Below are positions 13,671-26,000 of a DNA stretch of 64,000 bases, in pieces. The position numbers were made by a program, and so were the translations under genes. Positions within the stretch are counted from its first letter, which is position 1. The number at the start of each line of letters is the position of its first letter. The notes under the pieces are model-generated. The model ran no database searches. It was given only the letters and a program-made list of their open reading frames with translations, and was not told the origin of the DNA. The DNA is taken from contig OZ024735.1 of NCBI GenBank assembly GCA_964016875.1, forward strand, positions 14,747,434-14,811,433. Reading direction: 5' to 3'. Source of the DNA: Fallopia convolvulus. Lineage: Eukaryota > Streptophyta > Magnoliopsida > Caryophyllales > Polygonaceae.

Positions 13671-16600
13671 GCCAAAAGTTCTGGTACGAAAATCTTCGTA
13701 CCATTCAGCCTCAAACCCAGACCCATCCCGAAAATGCACTAAACGGTTGTACAGTCGAATGTGTCTTTACAAAAGGTTTGTCTTAGGCCCATGCTAGTCC
13801 ATCCACGCCAAAAAACGGAAAAAACTCGCAAAAGTTCTGGTACGAAAATCTTCGTACCATTTAACCTCAAACCAACACCCTTTCCAAAATGCCCTAAACG
13901 GTTGTACGGTCGAATGTGTCTTTACACAATGTTTTTCTTAGGCCCCAACTAGCATATCAAAGCCCAAAAACGGAGAAAACTCGCAAAAGTTCTGGTACGA
14001 AAATCTTCGTACCATTTAGCCTCAAACCAAGACCCTTCCCGAAAATGCCCTAAACGGTTGAACGGTCGAATGTGTCTTTACAAAATGTTTTTCTTACGAC
14101 CTAACTAGCACATCCAAGCCAAAAAACAGTAAAAACTCGCAAAAGTTCTGGATCGAAAATCTTCGTACCTTTCAGCCTCAAACCAAGACCCTTTCCGAAA
14201 ATGCCCTAAACTGTTGAACGGTCGAATGTGTCTTTACAAAATGTTTTTCTTAGGCCCCAACTAGCACATCCAAGCCCAAAAAGGGAAAAAACTCGAAAAG
14301 TTATGGTACGAAAATCTTCGTAACATTCAGCCTTCACCAAGACCCTTCTCGAAAATGCCCTTAACTGTTGTACAGTCGAATGTGTCTTTACAAAAGGTTT
14401 TTCATAGGCCCATGCTAGTCCATCCAAGCCAAAAAACGGAAAAAACTCGCAAAAGTTCTGGTACTAAAATCTTCGTACCATTCAGCCTCAAAGCAAGACC
14501 CTTTCCGAAAATCCCCTAAACGGTTGTACGGTCGAATGTGTCTTTACACAATGTTTTTCTTAGGCCCCAACTAGCATATCCAAGCCCAAAAACGGAAAAA
14601 ACTCGCAAAATTTCTGGTACGAAAATCTTCGTACCATTCAGCCTCAAACTATAACCCTTCCCGAAAATGCCCTAAACGGTTGAACGGTCGAATGTGTCTT
14701 TACAAAATGTTTTTCTTACGACCTAACTAGCACATCCAAGCCAAAAAACAGTAAAAACTCGCAAAAGTTCTGGATCGAAAATCTTCGTACCTTTCAGCCT
14801 CAAACCAAGACCCTTTCCGAAAATGCCCTAAACTGTTGAACGGTCGAATGTGTCTTTACAAAATGTTTTTCTTAGGCCCCAACTAGCACATCCAAGCCCA
14901 AAAAGGGAAAAAACTCGAAAAGTTATGATACGAAAATCTTCGTAACATTCAGCCTTCACCAAGACCCTTCTCGAAAATGCCCTTAACTATTGTACAGTCG
15001 AATGTGTCTTTACAAAAGGTTTTTCTTAGGCCCATGCTAGTCCATCCAAGCCAAAAAACGGAAAAAACTCGCAAAAGTTCTGGTATTAAAATCTTCGTAC
15101 CATTCAGCCTCAAAGCAAGACCCTTTCCGAAAATGCCCTAAACGGTTGTACGGTCGAATGTGTCTTTACACAATGTTTTTCTTAGGCCCCAACTAGCATA
15201 TCCAAGCCCAAAAACGGAAAAAACTCGCAAAAGTTCTGGTACGAAAATCTTCGTACCATTCAGCCTCAAACTATAACCCTTCACGAAAATGCCCTAAACG
15301 GTTGAACGGTCGAATGTGTCTTTACAAAATGTTTTTCTTAGGCCCCAACTAGCACATCCAAGCCAAAAAACGGAAAAAACTCGCAAAAGTTCTGGTTCGA
15401 AAATCTTCGTACCATTCAGCCTCAAACCAAGACCCTTCCCGAAAATACCCTAAACGGTTGTACGGTCGAATGTGTCTTTAGTAAATGTTTTTCTTGGGCC
15501 CCAACTAGCATATCCAAGCCCAAAAACGCAAAAAACTCGCAAAAGTTCTAGTACGAAAATCTTCGTACCATTCAGCCTCAAACTATAACCCTTCCCGAAA
15601 ATGCCCTAAACGGTTGTACGGTCGAATGTGTCTTTACAAATTGTTTGTCTTAGGCCCCAACTAGCACATCCAAGTCCAAAAACGGAAAAAACTAGCAAAA
15701 GTTCTGGTACGAAAATCTTTGTACCATTCAGCCTCAAACCAATACCCTTCCCGAAAATGCCCTAAACTGTTGTACGGTCGAATGTGTCCTTACAAATTGT
15801 TTTTCCTAGGCCCCAACTAGCACATCCAAGCCCAAAAACGGAAAAAACTCGCAAATGTTTTGGTACGAAAATCTTCGTACCATTCAGCCTCAAACCAAGA
15901 CCCTTCCCGAAAATGCCCTAAACAGTGTAACGGTCGAATGTGTCTTTGCAAAATGTTTTTCTTAGGCCCCAACTAGCATATTCAAGCCAAAAAAGGGAAA
16001 AAACTCGAAAAGTTATGGTACGAAAATCTTCGTAACATTCAGCCTCCACCAAGACCCTTCCCGAAAATGCCCTTAACTATTGTACAGTCGAATGTGTCTT
16101 TACAAAAGGTTTGTCTTAGGCCCATGCTAGTCCATCCACGCCAAAAAACGGAAAAAACTGGCAAAAGTTCTGGTACAAAAATCTTCGTACCATTCAACCT
16201 CAAACCAAGACCCTTCCCGAAAATACCATAAACGGTTGAACGGTCGAATGTGTCTTTACAAAATGTTTTTCTTAGGCCCCAACTAGCATATCCAAGCCAA
16301 AAAACGGAAAAAACTCAAAAAGTTATGGTACGAAAATCTTCGTAAAATTCAGCCTTTACCAAGACCCTTCCCGAAAATGCCCTTAACTATTGTACAGTCG
16401 AATGTGTCTTTACAAAAGGTTTGTCTTAGGCCCATGCTAGTCCATCCATGCCAAAAAACTAAAAAAACTCGCAAAAGTTCTGGTACAAAACTCTTCATAC
16501 CATTCAACCTCAAACCAAGACCCTTCCCGAAAATGCCCTAAACGGTTAAACGGTCGAATGTGTCTTTACAAAATGTTTTTCTTAGGCCCCAACTAGCACA

Positions 16601-17203
16601 TCCAAGCCAAAAAAGGAAAAAACTCGCAAAAGTTCTGGTACGAAAATCTTCGTACAATTCAGCCTCAGACCAAGACCCTTCCGGAAAATACCCTAAACGG
16701 TTGTAGGGTCGAATGTGTCTTTACAAAATGTTTTTCTTCGGCCCATACTAGTCCATCCAAGCCAAATGTTCTGGTACGAAAATCTTCGTACCATTCAGCC
16801 TCAAACCCAGACCCATCCCGAATATGCCCTAAACTGTTGTACGGTCAAATGTGTCTTTACAAAAGGTTTTTCTTAGGCCCATACTAGTCCATCCAAGCCA
16901 AAAAACGAAAGAAACTCGCAAAAGATCTGGTGCTAAAATCTTCGTACCATTCAGCCTCAAACCAAGACCCTTCCCGAAAATGCCCTAAATGGTTGTACGG
17001 TCGAATGTGTCTTTACAAATTGTTTTTCATAGGCCCCAACTAGCAGAACCAAGCCAAAAAACGGAAAAAACTCGAAAAGTTATGGTACGAAAATCTTCGT
17101 AACATTCAGCCTCCACCAAGACCCTTCCCGAAAATGCCCTTAACTGTTGTACAGTCGAATGTGTTTTTACAAAAGGTTTGTCTTCGGCCCATAGTCCATC
17201 CAT
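13671..17203. repeat. Left HOR interval 4 (3533 bp, about 23 monomers)
   Basis: This is the reference left HOR. Its monomer order is repeated in the next interval at +3533 with few differences by eye. Examples are the marker at 13671/17204, the short monomer at 13228/16761, and the TTTTTCATAGGCCC monomer near 14399/17932. Confidence 0.8.
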
Positions 17204-20200
17204 GCCAAAAGTTCTGGTACGAAAATCTTCGTACCATTCAGCCTCAAACCCAGACCCATCGCGAAAATGCACTAAACGGTTGTACAGTCGAATGTGTCTT
17301 TACAAAAGGTTTGTCTTAGGCCCATGCTAGTCCATCCACGCCAAAAAACGGAAAAAACTCGCAAAAGTTCTGGTACGAAAATCTTCGTACCATTTAACCT
17401 CAAACCAACACCCTTTCCAAAATGCCCTAAACGGTTGTACGGTCGAATGTGTCTTTACACAATGTTTTTCTTAGGCCCCAACTAGCATATCCAAGCCCAA
17501 AAACGGAAAAAACTCGCAAAAGTTCTGGTACGAAAATCTTCGTACCATTTAGCCTCAAACCAAGACCCTTCCCGAAAATGCCCTAAACGGTTGAACGGTC
17601 GAATGTGTCTTTACAAAATGTTTTTCTTACGACCTAACTAGCACATCCAAGCCAAAAAACAGTAAAAACTCGCAAAAGTTCTGGATCGAAAATCTTCGTA
17701 CCTTTCAGCCTCAAACCAAGACCCTTTCCGAAAATGCCCTAAACTGTTGAACGGTCGAATGTGTCTTTACAAAATGTTTTTCTTAGGCCCCAACTAGCAC
17801 ATCCAAGCCCAAAAAGGGAAAAAACTCGAAAAGTTATGGTACGAAAATCTTCGTAACATTCAGCCTTCACCAAGACCCTTCTCGAAAATGCCCTTAACTG
17901 TTGTACAGTCGAATGTGTCTTTACAAAAGGTTTTTCATAGGCCCATGCTAGTCCATCCAAGCCAAAAAACGGAAAAAACTCGCAAAAGTTCTGGTACTAA
18001 AATCTTCGTACCATTCAGCCTCAAAGCAAGACCCTTTCCGAAAATGCCCTAAACGGTTGTACGGTCGAATGTGTCTTTACACAATGTTTTTCTTAGGCCC
18101 CAACTAGCATATCCAAGCCCAAAAACGGAAAAAACTCGCAAAAGTTCTGGTACGAAAATCTTCGTACCATTCAGCCTCAAACTATAACCCTTCCCGAAAA
18201 TGCCATAAACGGTTGAACGGTCGAATGTGTCTTTACAAAATGTTTTTCTTACGACCTAACTAGCACATCCAAGCCAAAAAACAGTAAAAACTCGCAAAAG
18301 TTCTGGATCGAAAATCTTCGTACCTTTCAGCCTCAAACCAAGACCCTTTCCGAAAATGCCCTAAACTGTTGAACGGTCGAATGTGTCCTTACAAAATGTT
18401 TTTCTTAGGCCCCAACTAGCACATCCAAGCCCAAAAAGGGAAAAAACTCGAAAAGTTATGATACGAAAATCTTCGTAACATTCAGCCTTCACCAAGACCC
18501 TTCTCGAAAATGCCCTTAACTATTGTACAGTCGAATGTGTCTTTACAAAAGGTTTTTCTTAGGCCCATGCTAGTCCATCCAAGCCAAAAAACGGAAAAAA
18601 CTCGCAAAAGTTCTGGTACTAAAATCTTCGTACCATTCAGCCTCAAAGCAAGACCCTTTCCGAAAATGCCCTAAACGGTTGTACGGTCGAATGTGTCTTT
18701 ACACAATGTTTTTCTTAGGCCCCAACTAGCATATCCAAGCCCAAAAACGGAAAAAACTCGCAAAAGTTCTGGTACGAAAATCTTCGTACCATTCAGCCTC
18801 AAACTATAACCCTTCACGAAAATGCCCTAAACGGTTGAACGGTCGAATGTGTCTTTACAAAATGTTTTTCTTAGGCCCCAACTAGCACATCCAAGCCAAA
18901 AAACGGAAAAAACTCGCAAAAGTTCTGGTACGAAAATCTTTGTACCATTCAGCCTCAAACCAATACCCTTCCCGAAAATGCCCTAAACTGTTGTACGGTC
19001 GAATGTGTCCTTACAAATTGTTTTTCCTAGGCCCCAACTAGCACATCCATGCCAAAAAACGTAAAAAACTCGCAAAAGTTCTGGTACAAAACTCTTCGTA
19101 CCATTCAACCTCAAACCAAGACCCTTCCCGAAAATGCCCTAAACGGTTGAACGGTCGAATGTGTCTTTACAAAATGTTTTTCTTAGGCCCCAACTAGCAC
19201 ATCCAAGCCAAAAAAGGAAAAAACTCGCAAAAGTTCTGGTACGAAAATCTTCGTAACATTCAGTCTCCACCAAGACCCTTCCCGAAAATGCCCTTAACTA
19301 TTGTACAGTCGAATGTGTCTTTACAAAAGGTTTGTCTTAGGCCCATGCTAGTCCATCCACGCCAAAAAACGGAAAAAACTGGCAAAAGTTCTGGTACAAA
19401 AATCTTCGTACCATTCAACCTCAAACCAAGACCCTTCCCGAAAATACCATAAACGGTTGAACGGTCGAATGTGTCTTTACAAAATGTTTTTCTTAGGCCC
19501 CAACTAGCATATCCAAGCCAAAAAACGGAAAAAACTCAAAAAGTTATGGTACGAAAATCTTCGTAAAATTCAGCCTTTACCAAGACCCTTCCCGAAAATG
19601 CCCTTAACTATTGTACAGTCGAATGTGTCTTTACAAAAGGTTTGTCTTAGGCCCATGCTAGTCCATCCATGCCAAAAAACTAAAAAAACTCGCAAAAGTT
19701 CTGGTACAAAACTCTTCATACCATTCAACCTCAAACCAAGACCCTTCCCGAAAATGCCCTAAACGGTTAAACGGTCGAATGTGTCTTTACAAAATGTTTT
19801 TCTTAGGCCCCAACTAGCACATCCAAGCCAAAAAAGGAAAAAACTCGCAAAAGTTCTGGTACGAAAATCTTCGTACAATTCAGCCTCAGACCAAGACCCT
19901 TCCGGAAAATACCCTAAACGGTTGTAGGGTCGAATGTGTCTTTACAAAATGTTTTTCTTCGGCCCATGCTAGTCCATCCAAGCCAAATGTTCTGGTACGA
20001 AAATCTTCGTACCATTCAGCCTCAAACCCAGACCCATCCCGAATATGCCCTAAACTGTTGTACGGTCAAATGTGTCTTTACAAAAGGTTTTTCTTAGGCC
20101 CATACTAGTCCATCCAAGCCAAAAAACGAAAGAAACTCGCAAAAGATCTGGTGCTAAAATCTTCGTACCATTCAGCCTCAAACCAAGACCCTTCCCGAAA

Positions 20201-20424
20201 ATGCCCTAAATGGTTGTACGGTCGAATGTGTCTTTACAAATTGTTTTTCATAGGCCCCAACTAGCAGAACCAAGCCAAAAAACGGAAAAAACTCGAAAAG
20301 TTATGGTACGAAAATCTTCGTAACATTCAGCCTCCACCAAGACCCTTCCCGAAAATGCCCTTAACTGTTGTACAGTCGAATGTGTTTTTACAAAAGGTTT
20401 GTCTTCGGCCCATAGTCCATCCAT
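17204..20424. repeat. Left HOR interval 5 (3221 bp), two monomers shorter
   Basis: The order follows the 3533 bp unit but is 312 bp (two monomers) shorter. The change lies at about 18.92-19.27 kb, where a CTTTGTACC monomer is followed by hybrid units (CACATCCATGCC joined to AAAAAACGTAAAAAACTCG, then ACATTCAGTCTCC). The same CAGTCTCC hybrid is at 19261 and 23707. Confidence 0.75.
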
Positions 20425-21214
20425 GCCAAAAGTTCTGGTACGAAAATCTTCGTACCATTCAGCCTCAAACCCAGACCCATCCCGAAAATGCACTAAACGG
20501 TTGTACAGTCGAATGTGTCTTTACAAAAGGTTTGTCTTAGGCCCATGCTAGTCCATCCACGCCAAAAAACGGAAAAAACTCGCAAAAGTTATGGTACGAA
20601 AATCTTCGTACCATTTAACCTCAAACCAACACCCTTTCCAAAATGCCCTAAACGGTTGTACGGTCGAATGTGTCTTTACACAATGTTTTTCTTAGGCCCC
20701 AACTAGCATATCCAAGCCCAAAAACGGAAAAAACTCGCAAAAGTTCTGGTACGAAAATCTTCGTACCATTTAGCCTCAAACCAAGACCCTTCCCGAAAAT
20801 GCCCTAAACGGTTGAACGGTCGAATGTGTCTTTACAAAATGTTTTTCTTACGACCTAACTAGCACATCCAAGCCAAAAAACAGTAAAAACTCGCAAAAGT
20901 TCTGGATCGAAAATCTTCGTACCTTTCAGCCTCAAACCAAGACCCTTTCCGAAAATGCCCTAAACTGTTGAACGGTCGAATGTGTCTTTACAAAATGTTT
21001 TTCTTAGGCCCCAACTAGCACATCCAAGCCCAAAAAGGGAAAAAACTCGAAAAGTTATGGTACGAAAATCTTCGTAACATTCAGCCTTCACCAAGACCCT
21101 TCTCGAAAATGCCCTTAACTGTTGTACAGTCGAATGTGTCTTTACAAAAGGTTTTTCATAGGCCCATGCTAGTCCATCCAAGCCAAAAAACGGAAAAAAC
21201 TCGCAAAAGTTCTG

Positions 21215-22170
21215 GTACTAAAATCTTCGTACCATTCAGCCTCAAAGCAAGACCCTTTCCGAAAATGCCCTAAACGGTTGTACGGTCGAATGTGTCTTTA
21301 CACAATGTTTTTCTTAGGCCCCAACTAGCATATCCAAGCCCAAAAACGGAAAAAACTCGCAAAAGTTCTGGTACGAAAATCTTCGTACCATTCAGCCTCA
21401 AACTATAACCCTTCCCGAAAATGCCCTAAACGGTTGAACGGTCGAATGTGTCCTTACAAAATGTTTTTCTTAGGCCCGAACTAGCACATCCAAGCCAAAA
21501 AACGGAAAAAACTCGCAAAAGTTCTGGTTCGAAAATTTTCGTACCATTCAGCCTCAAACCAAGACCCTTCCCGAAAATACCCTAAACGGTTGTACGGTCG
21601 AATGTGTCTTTAGTAAATGTTTTTCTTAGGCCCCAACTAGCATATCCAAGCCCAAAAACGGAAAAAACTCGCAAAAGTTCTGGTACGAAAATCTTCGTAC
21701 CATTCAGCCTCAAAGCAAGACCCTTTCCGAAAATGCCCTAAACGGTTGTACGGTCGAATGTGTCTTTACACAATGTTTTTCTTAGGCCCCAACTAGCATA
21801 TCCAAGCCCAAAAACGGAAAAAACTCGCAAAAGTTCTGGTACGAAAATCTTCGTACCATTCAGCCTCAAACTATAACCCTTCCCGAAAATGCCCTAAACG
21901 GTTGAACGGTCGAATGTGTCCTTACAAAATGTTTTTCTTAGGCCCGAACTAGCACATCCAAGCCAAAAAACGGAAAAAACTCGCAAAAGTTCTGGTTCGA
22001 AAATTTTCGTACCATTCAGCCTCAAACCAAGACCCTTCCCGAAAATACCCTAAACGGTTGTACGGTCGAATGTGTCTTTAGTAAATGTTTTTCTTAGGCC
22101 CCAACTAGCATATCCAAGCCCAAAAACGGAAAAAACTCGCAAAAGTTCTGGTACGAAAATCTTCGTACCA
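21215..22170. repeat. Trimer tandem duplication, 468 bp period
   Basis: The GGCCCGAACTAGC variant is at 21473 and 21941, and CTCAAAGCAAGACC is at 21241 and 21709; both give 468 bp (3 x 156). The period holds for just over two copies and ends where AAACTATGACC replaces CAAAGCAAGACC near 22177. This block closes the left domain. Confidence 0.8.
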
Positions 22171-22873
22171 TTCAGCCTCAAACTATGACCCTTCCCGAAA
22201 ATGCCCTAAACGGTTGTACGGTCGAATGTGTCTTTACAAATTGTTTGTCTTAGGCCCCAACTAGCACATCCAAGTCCAAAAACGGAAAAAACTAGCAAAA
22301 GTTCTGGTACGAAAATCTTTGTACCATTCAGCCTCAAACCAATACCCTTCCCGAAAATGCCCTAAACTGTTGTACGGTCGAATGTGTCTTTACAAATTGT
22401 TTTTCCTAGGCCCCAACTAGCACATCCAAGCCCAAAAATGGAAAAAACTCGCAAATGTTTTGGTACGAAATCTTCGTACCATTCAGCCTCAAACGAAGAC
22501 CCTTCCCGAAAATGCCCTAAACAGTGTAACGGTCGAATGTGTCTTTGCAAAATGTTTTTCTTAGGCCCCAACTAGCATATTCAAGCCAAAAAAGGGAAAA
22601 AACTCAAAAAGATATGGTACGAAAATCTTCGTAACATTCAGCCTCCACCAAGACCCTTCCCGAAAATGCCCTTAACTATTGTACAGTCGAATGTGTCTTT
22701 ACAAAAGGTTTGTCTTAGGCCCATGCTAGTCCATCCATGCCAAAAAACGGAAAAAACTGGCAAAAGTTCTGGTACAAAAATCTTCGTACCATTCAACCTC
22801 AAACCAAGACCCTTCCCGAAAATGCCCTAAACGGTTGAACGGTCGAATGTGTCTTTACAAAATGTTTTTCTTA

Positions 22874-23029
22874 GGCCCCAACTAGCACATCCAAGCCAAA
22901 AAACGGAAAAAACTCGCAAAAGTTCTGGTACGAAAATCTTCGTACCATTCAGCCTCAAACCAAGACCCTTCCCGAAAATACCCTAAACGGTTGTACGGTC
23001 GAATGTGTCTTTACAAAATGTTTTTCTTA
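22874..23029. repeat. Consensus-like 156 bp monomer (reference copy)
   Basis: This copy serves as a reference, phased to start at GGCCCCAACTAGC. In order it holds: the GGCCCC/CTAGC block; an A-rich block of pattern A6-CGG-A6-CTCGC-A4; TTCTGG followed by an inverted repeat around GGTACG and CGTACC; ATTCAGCCTCAAACC; AAGACCCTTCCCG; a TACCCTAAACGG or GCCCTAAACGG block; a GGTCGAATGTGTC block; and a T-rich tail GTTTTTCTTA. Consensus composition counted by hand is A53 C43 G25 T35. Most copies elsewhere differ from it by a modest number of substitutions and small indels. Confidence 0.9.
22926..22947. other. Intact 22 bp dyad (inverted repeat) within the monomer
   Basis: The arms TGGTACGAA and TTCGTACCA are exact reverse complements separated by the 4 bp AATC. 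The element sits near the middle of each monomer, so it recurs every ~156 bp wherever it is intact. At 22460-22480 a one-base deletion shortens the centre to 3 bp and leaves the arms complementary. Short dyads are reported in centromeric satellites that lack CENP-B boxes. A role here is inference. Confidence 0.8.
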
Positions 23030-26000
23030 GGCCCCAACTAGCATATCAAAGCCCAAAAACGGAAAAAACTCGCAAAAGTTCTGGTACGAAAATATTTGTA
23101 CCATTCAGCCTCAAACTATGACCCTTCCCGAAAATGCCCTAAACGGTTGAACGGTCGAATGTGTCTTTACAAAATGTTTTTCTTCGACCCATGTTAGTCC
23201 ATCCAAGCCAAATGTTCTGGTACGAAAATCTTCGTACCATTCAGCCTCAAACCAAGACCCTTCCCGAAACTGCCCTAAACAGTTGAACGGTCGAATGTGT
23301 CTTTGCAAAATGTTTTTCTTAGTCCCCAACTAGCATATCCAAGCCAAAAAACGGAAAAAACTCAAAAAGTTATGATATGAAAATCTTCGTAACATTCAGC
23401 CTCCACCAAGACCCTTTCCGAAAATGCCCTTAACTATTGTACAGTCGAATGTGTCTTTACAAAAGGTTTGTCTTAGGCCCATGCTAGTCCATCCATGCCA
23501 AAAAACGTAAAAAACTCGCAAAAGTTCTGGTACAAAAATCTTCGTACCATTCAACCTCAAACCAAGACCCTTCCCGAAAATGCCCTAAACGGTTGAACGG
23601 TCGAATGTGTCTTTACAAAATGTTTTTCTTAGGCCCCAACTAGCACATCCAAGCCAAAAAAGGAAAAAACTCGCAAAAGTTCTGGTACGAAAATCTTCGT
23701 AACATTCAGTCTCCACCAAGACCCTTCCCGAAAATGCCCTTAACTATTGTACAGTCGAATGTGTCTTTACAAAAGGTTTGTCTTAGGCCCATGCTAGTCC
23801 ATCCACGCCAAAAAACGGAAAAAACTGGCAAAAGTTCAAGTACAAAAATCTTCGTACCATTCAACCTCAAACCAAGACCCTTCCCGAAAATGCCCTAAAC
23901 GGTTGAACGGTCGAATGTGTTTTTACAAAATGTTTTTCTTAGGCCCCAACTAGCACATCCAAGCCAAAAAACGGAGAAAACTCGCAAAAGTTCTGGTACG
24001 AAAATCTTCGTACCATTCAGCCTCAAACCAAGACCCTTCCCGAAAATACCCTAAACGGTTGTACGGTCGAATGTGTCTTTACAAAATGTTTTTCTTAGGT
24101 CCCAACTAGCACATCCAAGCCCAAAAACGGAAAAAACTCGCAAAAGTTCTGGTACGAAAATCTTCGTACCATTCAGCCTCAAACCAAAATCCCTTCCCGA
24201 AAATGCCCTAAACGGTTGAACGGTCGAATGTGTCTTTACAAAATGTTTTTCTTAGGCCCCAACTAGCACATCTAAGCCCAAAAACGGAAAAAACTCGCAA
24301 AAGTTCTGGTATAAAAATCTTCGTACCATTCAGCCTCAAACCAAAATCCCTTCCCGAAAATGCCCTAAACGGTTGAACGGTCGAATGTGTCTTTACAAAA
24401 TGATCTTAGGCCCCAACTAGCACATCCAAGCCAAAAAACGGAAAAAACTCGAAAAGTTATGGTGCAAAAATCTTCGTAACATTCAGCCTCCACCAAGACC
24501 CTTCCCGAAAATGCCCTTAACTGTTGTACAGTCGAATGTGTCTTTACAAAAGGTTTGTCTTAGGCCCATGCTAGTCCATCCACGCCAAAAAACGGAAAAA
24601 ACTCGCAAAAGTTCTGGTACGAAAATCTTCGTACCATTTAACCTCAAACCAACACCCTTTCCAAAATTCCCTAAACGGTTGAACGATCGAATGTGTCTTT
24701 ACAAAATGTTTTCTTATGCCCCAACTAGCACATCCAAGCAAAAAAACAGAAAAAACTCGCAAAAGTTTTGTTACGAAAATCTTCGTACCATTCGGCCTCA
24801 AACCAAGACCTTTCCCGAAAATGCCCTAAACGGTTGGACGGTCGAATGTGTCTTTACAAAATGTTTTTCTTAGGCCCCAACTAGCACATCCAAGCCAAAA
24901 AACGGAAAAAACTCGCAAAAGTTCTGGTATAAAAATCTTCGTACCATTCAGCTTCAAACCAAAATCCCTTCCCGAAAATGCCCTAAACGGTTGAACGGTT
25001 GAATGTGTCTTTACAAAATGTTTTTCTTAGGCCTCAACTAGCACATCCATGCCCAAAAACTGAAAAAACTAGCAAAAGTTCTGGTACAAAAATCTTGGTA
25101 CCATTTAACCTCAAACCAAGACCCTACCCGAAAATGCCCTAAACTGTTGAACGGTCGAATGTGTCTTTACAAAATGTTTTTCTTAGGCCCCAACTAGCAC
25201 ATCCAAGCCCAAAAAGGGAAAAAACTCGAAAAGTTATGGTACGAAAATCTTCGTAACATTCAGCCTTCACCAAGACCCTTCACGAAAATGCCCTTAACTG
25301 TTGTACAGTCGAATGTGTCGTTACAAAAGGTTTGTCTTCGGCCCATGCTAGTCCATCCATGCCAAATGTTCTGGTATGAAAATCTTCGTACCATTCAGCC
25401 TCAAACCCAGACCCATCCCGAAAATGCCTTAAACGGTTTTACGGTCGAATGTGTCTTTACAAAATGTTTTTCTTAGGCCCCAACTAGCATATCCAAGCCC
25501 AAAAACGGAAAAAACTCGCAAAAGTTCTGGTACGAAAATCTTCGTCCCATTCAGCCTCAAACTATGACCCTTCCCGAAAATACCCTAAACGGTTGTACGG
25601 TCGAATGTGTCCTTACAAAATGTTTTTCTTAGGCCCATGCTAGTCCATCCAAGCCAAAAAACGGAAAAAACTCACAAAAGTTCTGGTACTAAAGTCTTCG
25701 TACCATTCAGCCTCAAAGCAAGACCCTTTCCGAAAATGCCCTAATCGGTTGTACGGTCGAATGTGTCTTTACAAATTGGTTGTCTTAGGCCCCAACTAGC
25801 TCATCCAAGTCCAAAAACGGAAAAAACTCGCAAAAGTTCTTGTACGAAAATCTTCTTACCATTCAGGCTCAAACCAAGACCCTTCCCGAAAATGCCCTAA
25901 ACTGTTGTACGGTCGAATGTGTCTTTACAAAATATTTTTCTTAGGCCTCAACTAGCACATCCATGCCCAAAAACTGAAAAAACTAGCAAAAGTTCTGGTA

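Larger units (their letters stand above)
1..22170. repeat. Left domain: irregular long higher-order repeats
   Basis: The domain mixes three main monomer classes. Class A has GGCCCCAACTAGCA and is 156 bp. Class B has GGCCCATGCTAGTCC, usually ends in an ACATTCAGCCT(C/T)CACC variant, and is 154 bp. Class C has CTTACGACCTAACTAGC with ACAGTAAAAACTCG. Blocks containing the same ordered series recur at 2.3-4.5 kb intervals and are marked by a distinctive short monomer at 2744, 5054, 9210, 13671, 17204 and 20425. The GGCCGCAACTAGC and ATCCTCATACC variants that dominate the right side were not seen here, so the two domains were amplified from different monomer sets. Confidence 0.85.

Noticed and set aside
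22938..22954. CENP-B box-like match (CTTCGTACCATTCAGCC)
   Set aside because: Only 7 of the 9 fixed positions of the CENP-B box agree. By rough estimate a match this good is expected about 0.4 times by chance per monomer on two strands, and plants are not known to use CENP-B boxes.
24571..24690. Resemblance of CGAAAAGTTATGG in B-type monomers to soybean CentGm satellite (AAAAGTTATG)
   Set aside because: Only about ten bases are shared, from memory; monomer length and the rest of the sequence differ, so it does not support homology.
24511..24873. Longest open reading frame, 120 codons on the + strand
   Set aside because: It spans successive satellite monomers and its translation repeats about every 52 residues because 156 = 3 x 52. 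There is no domain, no ribosome-binding or promoter context, and the frame is lost in other copies.
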